Source: DATGFK01 sp040007395 (GTDB lineage Bacteria; Chloroflexota; Anaerolineae; Aggregatilineales; UBA2796). From it: a DNA stretch of 43,965 nucleotides. Below the pieces are notes generated by a model. That model was not told the DNA's origin and made no database searches. It saw only the letters and a program-made list of their open reading frames with translations. Position 1 is the first letter of the stretch. The number at the start of each line of letters is the position of its first letter. A program made the translations under genes and the position numbers. The DNA is taken from NCBI GenBank assembly GCA_040007395.1, contig JBDTVG010000028.1, forward strand, positions 1-43,965, given 5' to 3'. Shown here piece after piece: positions 33,564-43,200 of the stretch.

Positions 33564-34436
33564 ATGCGAAATGTGTTGCCGGGTATCAGCCGTTGGATGA
33601 GCTTTGACCTGATCTTCTTTGACTGCGACAGTACACTGTCATCGATTGAAGGGGTGGACGAACTCGCTCGGTTGAAGGGCAAAGAGGGTCGGGTCGGGCT
33701 GCTAACGCAAAAAGCGATGGACGGCGATCTCGATCTGGCGGATGTCTATGGCAAGCGGTTGCGGGCGATCCGCCCCACACGTGGGCAGCTTGCCGCCATC
33801 GAGCAGATGTACTGGGATACGTTGGTTCCCGACGCACGCGAAGTGATCGCGGCGCTGCATTTTCTCGGCAAGCAGGTGTACATCATCAGCGGCGGGCTGG
33901 CAACTCCAGTGCGCGGTTTCGGATCGCGGTTAGGTGTCCCGGCGGAAAATATCCGCGCCGTCGAACTCGAATTTAACGAGCTATCCGGCGATTGGTGGAA
34001 ATACTACGATCAGTCGGCGCAAACCTCGGAATCGTATCTGGCCTATGAACAAGGCCCATTGACCATTTCGGCGGGCAAACCCCATATAGTGAAAGAGCTA
34101 TCGGGCAATCACTGGGGTCGCAAGCTATTTATCGGCGATGGCGTGAGCGATCTGCGAACTCGCGATAGCGTGGATCTATTCGTGGGTTTCGGCGGAGTCG
34201 TGCGCCGCGAAAAAGTCGAAAGCGGCTCCGATGTCTTTGTGTACGCTTCTAGCCTCGCGCCGATCCTGCCAATGGCAGTGGGCGAACCCGGCATGATCGC
34301 GCTGAAAGGCACCGAACACGAGATGACGTTGGAGCATGGTTTGGCGCTGTGTCGTGATTCGCAAAGTGTAGGCTTTCGTAACCCGGCGCTGCATACTGCC
34401 TTTGAGCATACGTTTGTGACTGCTGGATCTGTCTAA
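33564..34436 (+). CDS. HAD-family phosphoserine phosphatase-like protein
   Basis: The 290-residue protein has HAD motif I FFDCDSTLSSIEGVDELA (about residues 17-34) with the Asp-x-Asp nucleophile pair, motif II in YIISGGLATPV (about 106-116), and motif IV in FIGDGVSDLRTRD (about 190-202). The order and spacing match SerB/HAD-IB phosphatases. AAGGG six bases upstream supports the ATG at 33564; a second Met lies 11 codons in. The C-terminal 70 residues extend beyond the usual 210-220. The gene is followed 28 bp later by serA, which supports a role in the last step of serine synthesis. Another phosphomonoester as substrate cannot be excluded. Confidence 0.85.
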   Translation: MRNVLPGISRWMSFDLIFFDCDSTLSSIEGVDELARLKGKEGRVGLLTQKAMDGDLDLADVYGKRLRAIRPTRGQLAAIEQMYWDTLVPDAREVIAALHFLGKQVYIISGGLATPVRGFGSRLGVPAENIRAVELEFNELSGDWWKYYDQSAQTSESYLAYEQGPLTISAGKPHIVKELSGNHWGRKLFIGDGVSDLRTRDSVDLFVGFGGVVRREKVESGSDVFVYASSLAPILPMAVGEPGMIALKGTEHEMTLEHGLALCRDSQSVGFRNPALHTAFEHTFVTAGSV

Positions 34437-34464
34437 ATCTGTACTTACCCAAAATTGAGGCGCT

Positions 34465-36054
34465 ATGACATTTACGGTGCTGGTAGCGACCACGCTGACC
34501 AACGAAGCGATGGATTTGCTGCGTGCTGCCCCCGATATTGAAATCCTGCTCGCGGAGCCGGATACCGATCAGGTGCGCGACACCATTGCAGCGGCAGACG
34601 CACTCATTATCCGCGACGATGTAATCATTGATGCAGAACTGCTGGCTGGAGCCAATAAACTCAAGGTGATCGGGCGGGCGGGTGTCGGGTTAGCGGGGAT
34701 CGATGTGGAAGCGGCAACCGCACGCGGCGTAATCGTCATGAATACCCCCGGCGCGAACGCCATTGCAGCCGGGGAATACACCTTCGCGCTGATGCTAGCC
34801 CTATGCCGACAAGTGATTCCGGCGCATATTGATGTGCAGCAGGACATCTGGAGTCGCAACGCCCATTTGGGGATCGAACTCTACGGTAAAACGCTAGGCT
34901 TGATCGGGTTGGGGCGGGTAGGGCGGCGGGTCGCGGAACGGGCGGTTGCCTTCGGCATGAAAGTGCTGGCCTACGATCCCTATGTTGCCGAAACACAGGT
35001 CAGCGATCTGCGGGTGAAGCTCGTTGGTCTGGACGATATATTGGCGCAAAGTGATGTGATCAGTCTGCACTGCGCGGTCACGCCCGAAACGTATCACATC
35101 CTCGATGCTGACACATTAGCGGAAGTGAAGCCGGGGGTGTGGATTGTCAATGTGGCGCACGGAAGCATGATCGATGAACAGGCGTTGGCAGAGGCGCTCA
35201 AGAGTGGATTCGTCGCAGGGGCGGCGCTGGATGTGTTTGCCCATGAGCCACCGCACGACTCGCCGCTGATCGGGCTGCCAAATGTGGTTCATACCCCGCA
35301 TCTAGGCGATTCAACTACAGAGGCGCAGCACGATCTGAGTATGCAGATTGTCGAGCAAGTGGGCGATGCACTGCGCGGCATAGATTATCGTAACGCCGTG
35401 AATATGCCGTTTATGCCGGGTCGCGAATTCGAGGTGATGGCTCCCTACTTGCGGCTTGCCGAACGAATCGGCGCGTTGCAGCATTATATGGCGCGAGGAC
35501 GGATTCGGCGCGTGGCGGTAGAGTACAAAGGCGACGAACTCACCGGATTGGTCAAGCCGCTGACGGTAGCGGTGCTTAAGGGGCTGCTGCAACCTGTCCT
35601 CGGTGATGCGGTCAACTATATCAATGCGCCACTGGTAGCGATGGAACGCGGTATCCATGTGACGCAAACCAAAGGGCTAGATGTGGTGGACTACACCAAC
35701 CTTGTCAGTTGTCAGGTGCAGTGGGAAGGCGGCGGCGAACTAGTGATCAGTGGCGCGTTATTCAACCGCACTGAGCCACGTATTGTGCAAATCGATACCT
35801 ACCGGATCGATGTGGTTCCCGAAGGCGTGATGTTGGTTTTTGGCAGCTACGACGTACCCGGCGTGATCGGCAAGGTCGGGATGTTGATGAGCGAACATAA
35901 CATCAATATCGCCAACTGGCGCACAGGTCGTGACCAGAAGGGTGGGCAAACTCTGACCGTGCTAACGATTGATCAGGCGTTGCCGGAACCGCTGCTGGAA
36001 GAATTCCGTGCACAAGATTTCGTGCGGCACGCGACTCAGCTTGTCTTGGCGTGA
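34465..36054 (+). CDS. serA: D-3-phosphoglycerate dehydrogenase (SerA), long form with ACT domain
   Basis: The 529-residue protein has the long-form SerA layout: substrate/NAD domains (about 1-310, with GLIGLGRVGRRVAERAVAFG near 144-163), an intervening domain (about 320-450) and a C-terminal ACT domain (about 455-529, with VMLVFGSYDVPGVIGKVG and NINIANWRTGR). The catalytic Glu (DVFAHEP, Glu261) and His (TPHLGDST, His279) are present, but the usual catalytic Arg of the N-x-x-R-G motif is His232 (VNVAHGSMIDE; codon cac at 35158-35160). GVGLAGIDV also differs from the usual GVGxDNVD. It follows the phosphatase gene by 28 bp. Serine synthesis is the likely role; the substitution makes altered activity possible. 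Confidence 0.88.
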   Translation: MTFTVLVATTLTNEAMDLLRAAPDIEILLAEPDTDQVRDTIAAADALIIRDDVIIDAELLAGANKLKVIGRAGVGLAGIDVEAATARGVIVMNTPGANAIAAGEYTFALMLALCRQVIPAHIDVQQDIWSRNAHLGIELYGKTLGLIGLGRVGRRVAERAVAFGMKVLAYDPYVAETQVSDLRVKLVGLDDILAQSDVISLHCAVTPETYHILDADTLAEVKPGVWIVNVAHGSMIDEQALAEALKSGFVAGAALDVFAHEPPHDSPLIGLPNVVHTPHLGDSTTEAQHDLSMQIVEQVGDALRGIDYRNAVNMPFMPGREFEVMAPYLRLAERIGALQHYMARGRIRRVAVEYKGDELTGLVKPLTVAVLKGLLQPVLGDAVNYINAPLVAMERGIHVTQTKGLDVVDYTNLVSCQVQWEGGGELVISGALFNRTEPRIVQIDTYRIDVVPEGVMLVFGSYDVPGVIGKVGMLMSEHNINIANWRTGRDQKGGQTLTVLTIDQALPEPLLEEFRAQDFVRHATQLVLA

Positions 36055-36113
36055 TCGACTGGATGGTTTTTTTGGAAAAACCTATGATTGGGGATCTGGC
36101 TCAAAGCAGGAGT

Positions 36114-36455
36114 TTAATTGAAAATAAGTTTCACTTTGCTACTGTCTGCTTGCACTTCTTGTAAAGCCAAGATTACCCAATCAATATTTGACAGTATAGC
36201 TTGGGAAGCTGCGTCGTTGTCAACTTTTTCAATTATCGAAGACGCATACTTCTTTAGTCGTTGAAGTTCATCTATAACGTCGGTGATCTCATCCCGTTCA
36301 ATTTCAAGCCCTTTACCAAATTCAGGGACGTATTTAAGACCGAGTTTTGTAGATATAGGTTCCCAATACAGAAAAAATAATTCTGTACTCGAAATTGGAA
36401 CAAACTTCATTGGATGGCTTTTTTCGATGTAGTGAATTAGCAAATCTACTGTCAC
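36114..36455 (-). CDS. Small orphan protein inside the serA 3' duplication
   Basis: A 113-residue protein read from GTG 36455, with AAGG about six bases upstream; ATG 36410 is an alternative start without such support. The sequence is largely helical, with GLEIERDEITDVIDELQRLK near the middle and a charged C-terminus. I do not recognise the family; its size and context next to SUKH and DUF6194 genes are reminiscent of immunity-type proteins, which is speculation. It is the only gene between the serA stop and the duplicated serA 3' end and is oriented against both neighbours. Confidence 0.6.
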   Translation of the reverse strand: MTVDLLIHYIEKSHPMKFVPISSTELFFLYWEPISTKLGLKYVPEFGKGLEIERDEITDVIDELQRLKKYASSIIEKVDNDAASQAILSNIDWVILALQEVQADSSKVKLIFN

Positions 36456-36533
36456 AATTCGCCTTTTGTCTTCTGGTCAAGTATCACTCGTTGTCGGCAC
36501 AAATAATGTTTATGATTTTACCGTCAGAAAGCA

Positions 36534-36585
36534 TTCCGCGCACAGGATTTCGTGCGGCACATGACCCAACTTGTATTGGCGTGAT
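36534..36585 (+). pseudogene. Duplicate of the serA 3' end
   Basis: The 52 bp here match serA 36004-36055 with 7 differences. Read in frame it encodes FRAQDFVRHMTQLVLA and a stop, one residue different from serA; five of six changed codons are synonymous. It therefore comes from a serA that diverged under selection, not from decay of a local copy. Confidence 0.85.
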
Positions 36586-36743
36586 TTAAGAACACTTATC
36601 CCTTTCCTCTATCTCATCTACTCGACTTGTGCCCAGTATTGCTATTTCAGGGCGATTGCACTACTATTGATTTGAACCTTTAAGAGCCGTTATAACCCCT
36701 TCTAGGTTTACTACAGGTCAAACCTTAAGGGAAGGTACAACTT

Positions 36744-37373
36744 ATGAAAATTCATGTGATTGTCGGCAGCACCCGCCAAAACCGGATCAGCGAAAAACCC
36801 GCCCAATGGATCTATGAGTACGCGAAAACCAAGCCGGATCTGGACGTTGAACTCATCGATTTGCGGGATTATCCACTGCCGCTATTCGACGGGCCAACAG
36901 CACCAATGCACTTGCAGGGAAAGTATTCCGATGAACTTGTCCAAAAGTGGTCAAACAAGGTGGCGGAGGCAGACGGCTATATCATTGTTTCGCCAGAATA
37001 CAATCATGGCTACCCCGCCGTGCTGAAGAATGCGATTGATGTTATTTATCCTGAGTGGAATAACAAGCCTGTCGGCTTTGTGAGTTATGGGACGCTTGGT
37101 GGAGCGCGGGCTGTCGAACAGTTACGCCTCGTGGCAATTGAACTTCAGATGATTCCTATTCAAAGGGCGTTGCCCGTTCCGGGGCCAATACTCATGGCGC
37201 TGATGAGGCCACAAGACGGAAATACCTCGAATCCCTTCGAGGCGATAACGTGGCAGGCCGATGGATTCCTTGACCAACTTATCTGGTGGACGAAAGCCTT
37301 AAAAGTTGCCAGAGAACAACAGGAACCTATCAAGCCACTGATGCCACCGGCACTATCTGTTGCCCCTAGATAA
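36744..37373 (+). CDS. NADPH-dependent FMN reductase family protein
   Basis: The 209-residue flavodoxin-fold protein has the FMN phosphate loop GSTRQNRISEKPAQWIYEYA (about residues 8-27), LIDLRDYPLPLFDGP, and the flavin-contact motif SPEYNHGYPAVLKNAIDVIY (about 83-102) with YGTLGGARAVEQLR (about 114-127). Members reduce FMN, quinones or azo compounds with NAD(P)H. GGGAAGG upstream supports the start. It stands alone; the C-terminus is about 20 residues longer than typical. Confidence 0.93.
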   Translation: MKIHVIVGSTRQNRISEKPAQWIYEYAKTKPDLDVELIDLRDYPLPLFDGPTAPMHLQGKYSDELVQKWSNKVAEADGYIIVSPEYNHGYPAVLKNAIDVIYPEWNNKPVGFVSYGTLGGARAVEQLRLVAIELQMIPIQRALPVPGPILMALMRPQDGNTSNPFEAITWQADGFLDQLIWWTKALKVAREQQEPIKPLMPPALSVAPR

Positions 37374-37461
37374 CCCTGTTTGAAAAATGGTAAAATAAAC
37401 CTGAAGTCACGAACCATCAAGTTGTATATTCATTGCTAAGCTAGTTGAGGAGACCGTAGCC

Positions 37462-37929
37462 ATGAACGAAGTTGAAATGAGCCAGTACATCACCGACACA
37501 TGCGAGGGTGTAGATATTGTGGTCGTTTCTGACAACATCTTTTTCTTCTACAACCCAGATAGCAGTGTACCGCCAGACCACATGTTTCCATTTGTCACGC
37601 TGATGACGAACGATGTGAATGACCAGTTCTCCAACCTCGACCGCCCATCGGTTTTTCGATTGAACATCGGCGTTGGCAAGCAGACCTTTCGATCCCTCTT
37701 CGGCTTGGCAGAGTCAACCGACGACACGGCTGAAAGCGCCGATAATGCTGGCAACTACGATTTCACCACCCTAGATCAGATAATGCCTCACCCTGTGTAT
37801 GGTCGGCAATACTGGGTGTGCATCATCAACCCCAGCGACGAGACTCTTAAAACGAAAGTGCAGCCATTGCTGGTCGAGGCTTATGAAATGGCGGTGAGCA
37901 AATACGATAAACAGGCCGCCCGCAGATAA
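37462..37929 (+). CDS. DUF6194-family protein
   Basis: The 155-residue protein has the conserved pattern of this family as I remember it: FFFYNPDSSVPPDHMFPFVT, LDRPSVFRLNIGVGKQTFRS, FGLAES, then YDFTTLDQIMPHPVYGRQYW and VCIINPSDETLK, LLVEAYEMAVSKYDK. The function of the family is unknown. GAGGAG nine bases upstream supports the start. It has no membrane segment or signal peptide. Confidence 0.8.
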   Translation: MNEVEMSQYITDTCEGVDIVVVSDNIFFFYNPDSSVPPDHMFPFVTLMTNDVNDQFSNLDRPSVFRLNIGVGKQTFRSLFGLAESTDDTAESADNAGNYDFTTLDQIMPHPVYGRQYWVCIINPSDETLKTKVQPLLVEAYEMAVSKYDKQAARR

Positions 37930-38110
37930 GATCCAAACTTTCTAAAAGAGGCAAGAACAATTACAAGACCATCGATCCGAAACTTAGGTTAAGCACATTA
38001 CTGGTTATTTTTGAGTTTTTCCGATAGGTCGTGCTATCTGGCTGTAGCTGTTGGATTAGTAAGCAACCTAACACAATTGAGGTATATCATTACAAAGAGA
38101 TTTGGTAGAC

Positions 38111-38116
38111 TATAAT
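38111..38116 (+). promoter_or_regulatory. TATAAT box placed for a leaderless SUKH transcript
   Basis: A perfect TATAAT ends five bases before the ATG at 38122. A transcript started at the usual distance would begin at or next to the start codon, and no Shine-Dalgarno is present. The -35 region is weak. Confidence 0.5.
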
Positions 38117-38121
38117 CTATT

Positions 38122-38664
38122 ATGAATGATTTTATAAATAAAATGCGTAACTTGTTTGGATACTTGATAAGAGATGAGCTAATAAAAATGATGATCGCGA
38201 CTCTTGATACCATTCATGGTTGCAGCCCACAAGAAATTAATGAAATGAAGGCACGACAAGGCGTAAACTACTTGCCCGACCTTTATGTGGAATATCTACT
38301 GGTACTAGGAAAAGAAGCTGGCAATCTTGATGTTGGGTCAAGTTGCTTCTATCCGACTCTTTTGGAGCTAAAGGGTTCGGCAGTGAATCTTTTGGAAGAA
38401 AACGAATTCCCTTTCCTACTTCCTGATGATGCGTTTGTGTTCTTTATGCACCAGGGTTATCAATTTCTGTACTTTTTGACGAAAGACAAATTGGAGGACC
38501 CTCCTGTATTCTACTATATTGAAGATCCCGATTTGCGATCATTGATGCCTCAAAGGAAGCATGAACACTTATCGGAGTTCCTAACTTATTTCATCGTTGA
38601 TGTAAAAGGGAAAGAAGCGCAAGAGAGCTTTCTTGAGCATTGGAAATCTCAGCTAAAGAGCTAG
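38122..38664 (+). CDS. SUKH (SMI1/KNR4) domain protein
   Basis: The 180-residue protein shows the SUKH pattern: SPQEINEMKARQGVNYLPDL (about residues 35-54) followed by YVEYLLVLGKEAGNLDVG, then DAFVFFMHQGYQFLYFLTKD (about 103-122) and PVFYYIEDP. SUKH proteins are often immunity proteins against polymorphic toxins, but many stand alone with unknown roles. No toxin gene is visible here. The gene is AT-rich compared with the flanking glt genes, which suggests acquisition. It is convergent with gltD. Confidence 0.82.
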   Translation: MNDFINKMRNLFGYLIRDELIKMMIATLDTIHGCSPQEINEMKARQGVNYLPDLYVEYLLVLGKEAGNLDVGSSCFYPTLLELKGSAVNLLEENEFPFLLPDDAFVFFMHQGYQFLYFLTKDKLEDPPVFYYIEDPDLRSLMPQRKHEHLSEFLTYFIVDVKGKEAQESFLEHWKSQLKS

Positions 38665-38739
38665 TTGTCATGATCGATCAACCTTGATAGCGTTGGCGAA
38701 CCGACACCAAATTCACGGATTAGTACACGACCTTAGTCT

Positions 38740-40203
38740 TTATACCGTGATTGCCTCGGAACGTGCCGTGTCAGTCATAGCAGGCCGATTGAGGTAAGCA
38801 TTAATGGCTTTTGCCGCCTCGCGCCCTTCCTGAATTGCCCACACGACCAGCGATGCGCCGCGTTTGGCATCGCCCGCCGCAAACACACCGTCTACATTGG
38901 TCATGTAATGACCGTTCACATGGACGTTACCACGCGGGCCATAGGCGATCCCAAAAGCGTCGGCTAGCCCTTCGTGGACGACATGCTCAAAGCCCATCGC
39001 TAGCACGACCAGATCGGCGGCGACTTCAAATTCTGTGCCGGGGAGTTCGACCATGCTAAATTGGCCTTTTTCGTCGCGCTTCCATTCGACCTGCGCCGCC
39101 AGCAATTTTTTCACTTTGCCATCTTCCCCGATGAATTTCAGCGTCGAGATGTTGAACAAGCGCTCGCAGCCTTCTTCGTGGGAACTGGTATTTTTATAGA
39201 CCTTGGCGAAGATAGGCCACGGTTCATTCGGGGCGCGAGTCTTTGGCGCAGGCGGTAGAATCTCGATCTGGGTAATGCCTTTCGCGCCTTGACGGTTAGC
39301 CGTACCAATGCAGTCAGATCCCGTATCGCCGCCGCCGAGTACCACAACATGCTTTTGTTCTGCCGTGATGCGCTCTGCGTCGGGAATCTCATCGCCCGCC
39401 ACCAGCCGATTTTGTTGTTCAAGATACAGCGTAGCCTGATGGATGCCTTGCAGATCGTGGCCTTCAACGCGGATTTCACGCGCCTTGCGGGAGCCAATGG
39501 CGATACACACCGCGTCGAACTGCTGTTTGAGTTCTTCGACGGTCACATCCTTGCCGACATTCACGCTAGTCTTGAACACGATGCCTTCTTGCTCAAGTAT
39601 CGCAACGCGCCGATCAATGACGCTTTTGTCGAGCTTGAAATCTGGCACACCGTAACGCATGAACCCGCCGAGTCGGTCAGCGGCTTCATACAAGACCACG
39701 CTGTGACCCGCCTGATTCAAGCTGTCGGCACAGGCTAGCCCTGCTGGCCCACTGCCAATCACCGCGACCCGCTTGCCGGATCGCCGTGCCGGGGGTTTCG
39801 GCTGAACGTAACCCTCCGCGAAGGCGCGTTCGATGACCGAGAGTTCATTCTCGCGAATGGTTACGGCAGGCATATCGATAGCGACCACGCACGCCGATTC
39901 GCACAGTGCCGGACAGATTCGCCCGGTAAATTCGGGGAAGTTGTCCGTTGATTGCAAAATCTCGTAGGCGGCTTTCCAGTCACCCTGTGTAATTTTGTCC
40001 TGCCATTCGGGCATCAAGTTCCCAACGGGGCAACCCGAATGACAAAACGGCACGCCACAATCCATACAGCGCGAGGCTTGAAGTTTGCGGTCTTTTTCGG
40101 GCAGCATGGCTTCAACTTCTTTGAAGTCTTTGACCCGTTCGTGGACAGGGCGGTAGCCGCTTTCGATCCGATCAATCGTGATAAAACCTCTGGGGTTTGC
40201 CAT
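38740..40203 (-). CDS. gltD: Glutamate synthase small (beta) subunit
   Basis: The 487-residue protein has the N-terminal Cys cluster CMDCGVPFCHSGCPVGNLMPE (about residues 45-64 region) and a further RICPALCESACV (about 94-105) for two [4Fe-4S] centres, the FAD motif IGSGPAGLACADSLNQAG (about 149-166), and the NADPH motif VLGGGDTGSDCIG (about 289-301), with GVFAAGDAKRG near the C-terminus. It passes electrons from NADPH to the large subunit. It begins 5 bp after the gltB stop, so the two are one operon. Length is normal. Confidence 0.97.
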   Translation of the reverse strand: MANPRGFITIDRIESGYRPVHERVKDFKEVEAMLPEKDRKLQASRCMDCGVPFCHSGCPVGNLMPEWQDKITQGDWKAAYEILQSTDNFPEFTGRICPALCESACVVAIDMPAVTIRENELSVIERAFAEGYVQPKPPARRSGKRVAVIGSGPAGLACADSLNQAGHSVVLYEAADRLGGFMRYGVPDFKLDKSVIDRRVAILEQEGIVFKTSVNVGKDVTVEELKQQFDAVCIAIGSRKAREIRVEGHDLQGIHQATLYLEQQNRLVAGDEIPDAERITAEQKHVVVLGGGDTGSDCIGTANRQGAKGITQIEILPPAPKTRAPNEPWPIFAKVYKNTSSHEEGCERLFNISTLKFIGEDGKVKKLLAAQVEWKRDEKGQFSMVELPGTEFEVAADLVVLAMGFEHVVHEGLADAFGIAYGPRGNVHVNGHYMTNVDGVFAAGDAKRGASLVVWAIQEGREAAKAINAYLNRPAMTDTARSEAITV

Positions 40204-40208
40204 GAAAA

Positions 40209-43200
40209 TTAATACCGTCCTTCAAGCTGCGCTTCTTTACGGATGTAGGCTAACTGCTGATCGATTTTCGCTAGTTTTCGTTCCTGAAGGACTCGCTTGT
40301 ATTCAAGCGGCAAGATGCGAATAAACTTGGGCAGATACGAATGCCAATTCTCCAAGACAGCTTGGGCGATGGTGCTGCCTGTGTAGTCGTAGTGCTTTTG
40401 CAGATATTCCCTGAGAAAGTCCTGATCTTCCTGATCGAGTACTGCGCTGAGTTCGACCAAGCTGGTATTGCAGAAATAGGCGAAATTGCCGTCGTTGTTC
40501 AGGACGTAAGCCGTACCGCCACTCATACCCGCTGCAAAATTACGACCCACTTTGCCTAGCACCACGACTTTGCCGCCTGTCATGTATTCCACACCGTGAT
40601 CGCCTACACCTTCAACAACAGCAATCGCGCCGCTGTTCCGCACGCAGAAGCGTTCGCCTGCCACGCCGCGAATGAATACTTCACCGCTGGTCGCACCGTA
40701 CAGCAGCGTGTTGCCAACGATGATATTGTCTTCTGCTATGAACGTGCTGCCTTCGGGCGGAACGACGACGACATGACCGCCGGATAAGCCTTTGCCCATA
40801 TAGTCGTTGGTGTCGCCTTCGAGCCGGAAGGTGATGCCTTTCGCCAAGAATGCCGCGAAGCTCTGCCCTGCACTACCGTAGAACGTGCAGCGAATGGTAT
40901 CGTCGGGGAAGCCTTCCTCGCCGCACAACCGCGAAATCTTGCTAGACAGCATCGCCCCCACTGCGCGATCCGAGTTGGTGATGGGGAAGCTCAGGCAGAC
41001 AGGCCGCTGGAATTGCAGCGCCTCCGCCGACTGTTCGATCAAGGTGCGATCCAGTACATCGTCGATCTTGTGGATCTGCGCTTCGACGCAGTGGTTCGGG
41101 CTGCTTTGCCATTGTGGAGGCTGGTATAGAATATCGGAGAGGTCAACTGTGCGAGCCTTCCAGTGATCGACATGACGCTGCTGCAACATATCCGTCCGCC
41201 CGACCAGATCATCAAATTTGCGGATGCCAAGTTCCGCCATGATCTCGCGGACTTCTTGCACCATAAACGTAAAGTAGTTGATCAAGTCCTGTGGCTTGCC
41301 CTTGAAGTGCTGCGTCAATTCGGGATCGTGCGTGGCGACCCCCACCGGGCAAGTATTGAGATGGCACTTCCGCATCATAATACAACCCAGCGTAATGACA
41401 GTTGCCGTACCAAACGCGAACTCCTCAGCACCGAGCATCCCCGCCAGTACAATATCGCGTCCTGTCTTAAGCTGTCCGTCGGTTTGCAGCCTGACCCGCC
41501 CGCGTAGGCCGTTTAGCACCAGCGTTTGATGCGTTTCTGAGATGCCGAGTTCAAAGGGCAGTCCGGCGTGCTTGATGGAGCTTTGCGGGCTGGCGCCTGT
41601 ACCGCCATCGTAGCCGCAGATGATGATCGTGTCGGCGTGGGCTTTAGCGACTCCCGCCGCAATCGTCCCTACGCCGGATTCCGATACAAGCTTGACGCTG
41701 ATCCGCGCTTCCGGATTGCCATTTTTCAGGTCGAAGATCAACTGCGCCAAGTCTTCGATGGAGTAAATGTCATGGTGCGGCGGCGGCGAGATCAACGTTA
41801 CACCGGGAGTAGCATGGCGCGTCTTGGCGATATGCTTATCCACCTTGTGACCGGGAAGTTGACCACCTTCGCCCGGTTTCGCGCCTTGTGCAATCTTGAT
41901 CTGGAGTTCGTCAGCATTGACGAGGTAATTGCTGGTTACGCCAAACCGTGCCGAAGCGACTTGCTTGATTGCGCTGCGGGCAAGCGTCCCATCGGCACGC
42001 CGCTTGTAGCGTTCAGGATCTTCGCCGCCTTCGCCAGAGTTCGAGCGCCCGCCGATGGTGTTCATCGCAATGGCTATGGTTTCGTGCGCTTCCTTGCTGA
42101 TCGAGCCAAACGACATCGCGCCCGTTGTCAGCCGCTTGAAGATGGATTCAGCGGGTTCGACTTCCTCAATCGGGATTGCGGTCTGCGACTTGAACTCGAA
42201 TAGGCCGCGAATAACATGCGGGCGCTGATTCTGGTGGTTGACCAGATTGGAGAATTCTTTGTATTTGTGGTAGTCGTTAGCGCGTACTGCCCATTGCAGC
42301 AGGTGGATCGTCTCTGGGTTCCAAGCGTGCTTTTCACCGTCCTTACGATACTGGTAAATGCCTTCGAATTCCAGACGCGCTGGCCTTTCGACAAAGGCTT
42401 TGTCATGAAAAAGCAGCGTCTCTTTGGCGATTTCTTCCAGCCCGATCCCACCGATGCGCGATGCCGTCCCGGTGAAGTGCTGCTCTACGACAGCTTTGCT
42501 CAGGCCAATCGCCTCGAAGGTCTGCGACCCATGATAGCTGCGTAAGGTGGAGATGCCCAACTTCGAGAGGATTTTCAGCACGCCTTTGTCGATGGCATGG
42601 AGGAAATTATCCTCGGCTTGGATAAAGTTGGAGGTCGAGGGCAGCTTGCCTTGTTCGAGCAAATCAAAAATCACGGCGAATGCACCGTAGGGATTGATTG
42701 CGCTTGCGCCGTAGCCAAACAATAGTGCAAAGTGCATCACTTCTCTAGCTTCGGCGGTTTCGATAATCAGCGCGGCCTTTGTACGCTTTTTGACCCGCAC
42801 CAAATGATGATGCACGCTGGAACAAGCTAGCAGCGACGGGATCGGCGCGTGGTCAAGGCCAGCACTCTTATCCGAAAGGACAATCAGGGTATACCCTGCA
42901 TCGATGCTATCTTCCGCATCCTGCCCCAACTGGATCAGCGCCTTTTCCAACCCGGCAGGCCCTTCGCTGACCGGGAACGTCATCGGCAGCGTGATAATTT
43001 TGAAGTCGGGGTTGTCCCATGTTCTGAGTTTATCAATGGCAAGGTTGGTAAAGATAGGCTGTTTGATCTGGATCGCCAGTGTATTTTCGGGCGTTTCGGC
43101 AAGCAGATTGCCTTCGCTGCCCAGATAGCTGGTCAGGGTCATCACCAATTCTTCGCGATACGAGTCAATCGGCGGGTTAGTGACTTGGGCAAAGACCTGT

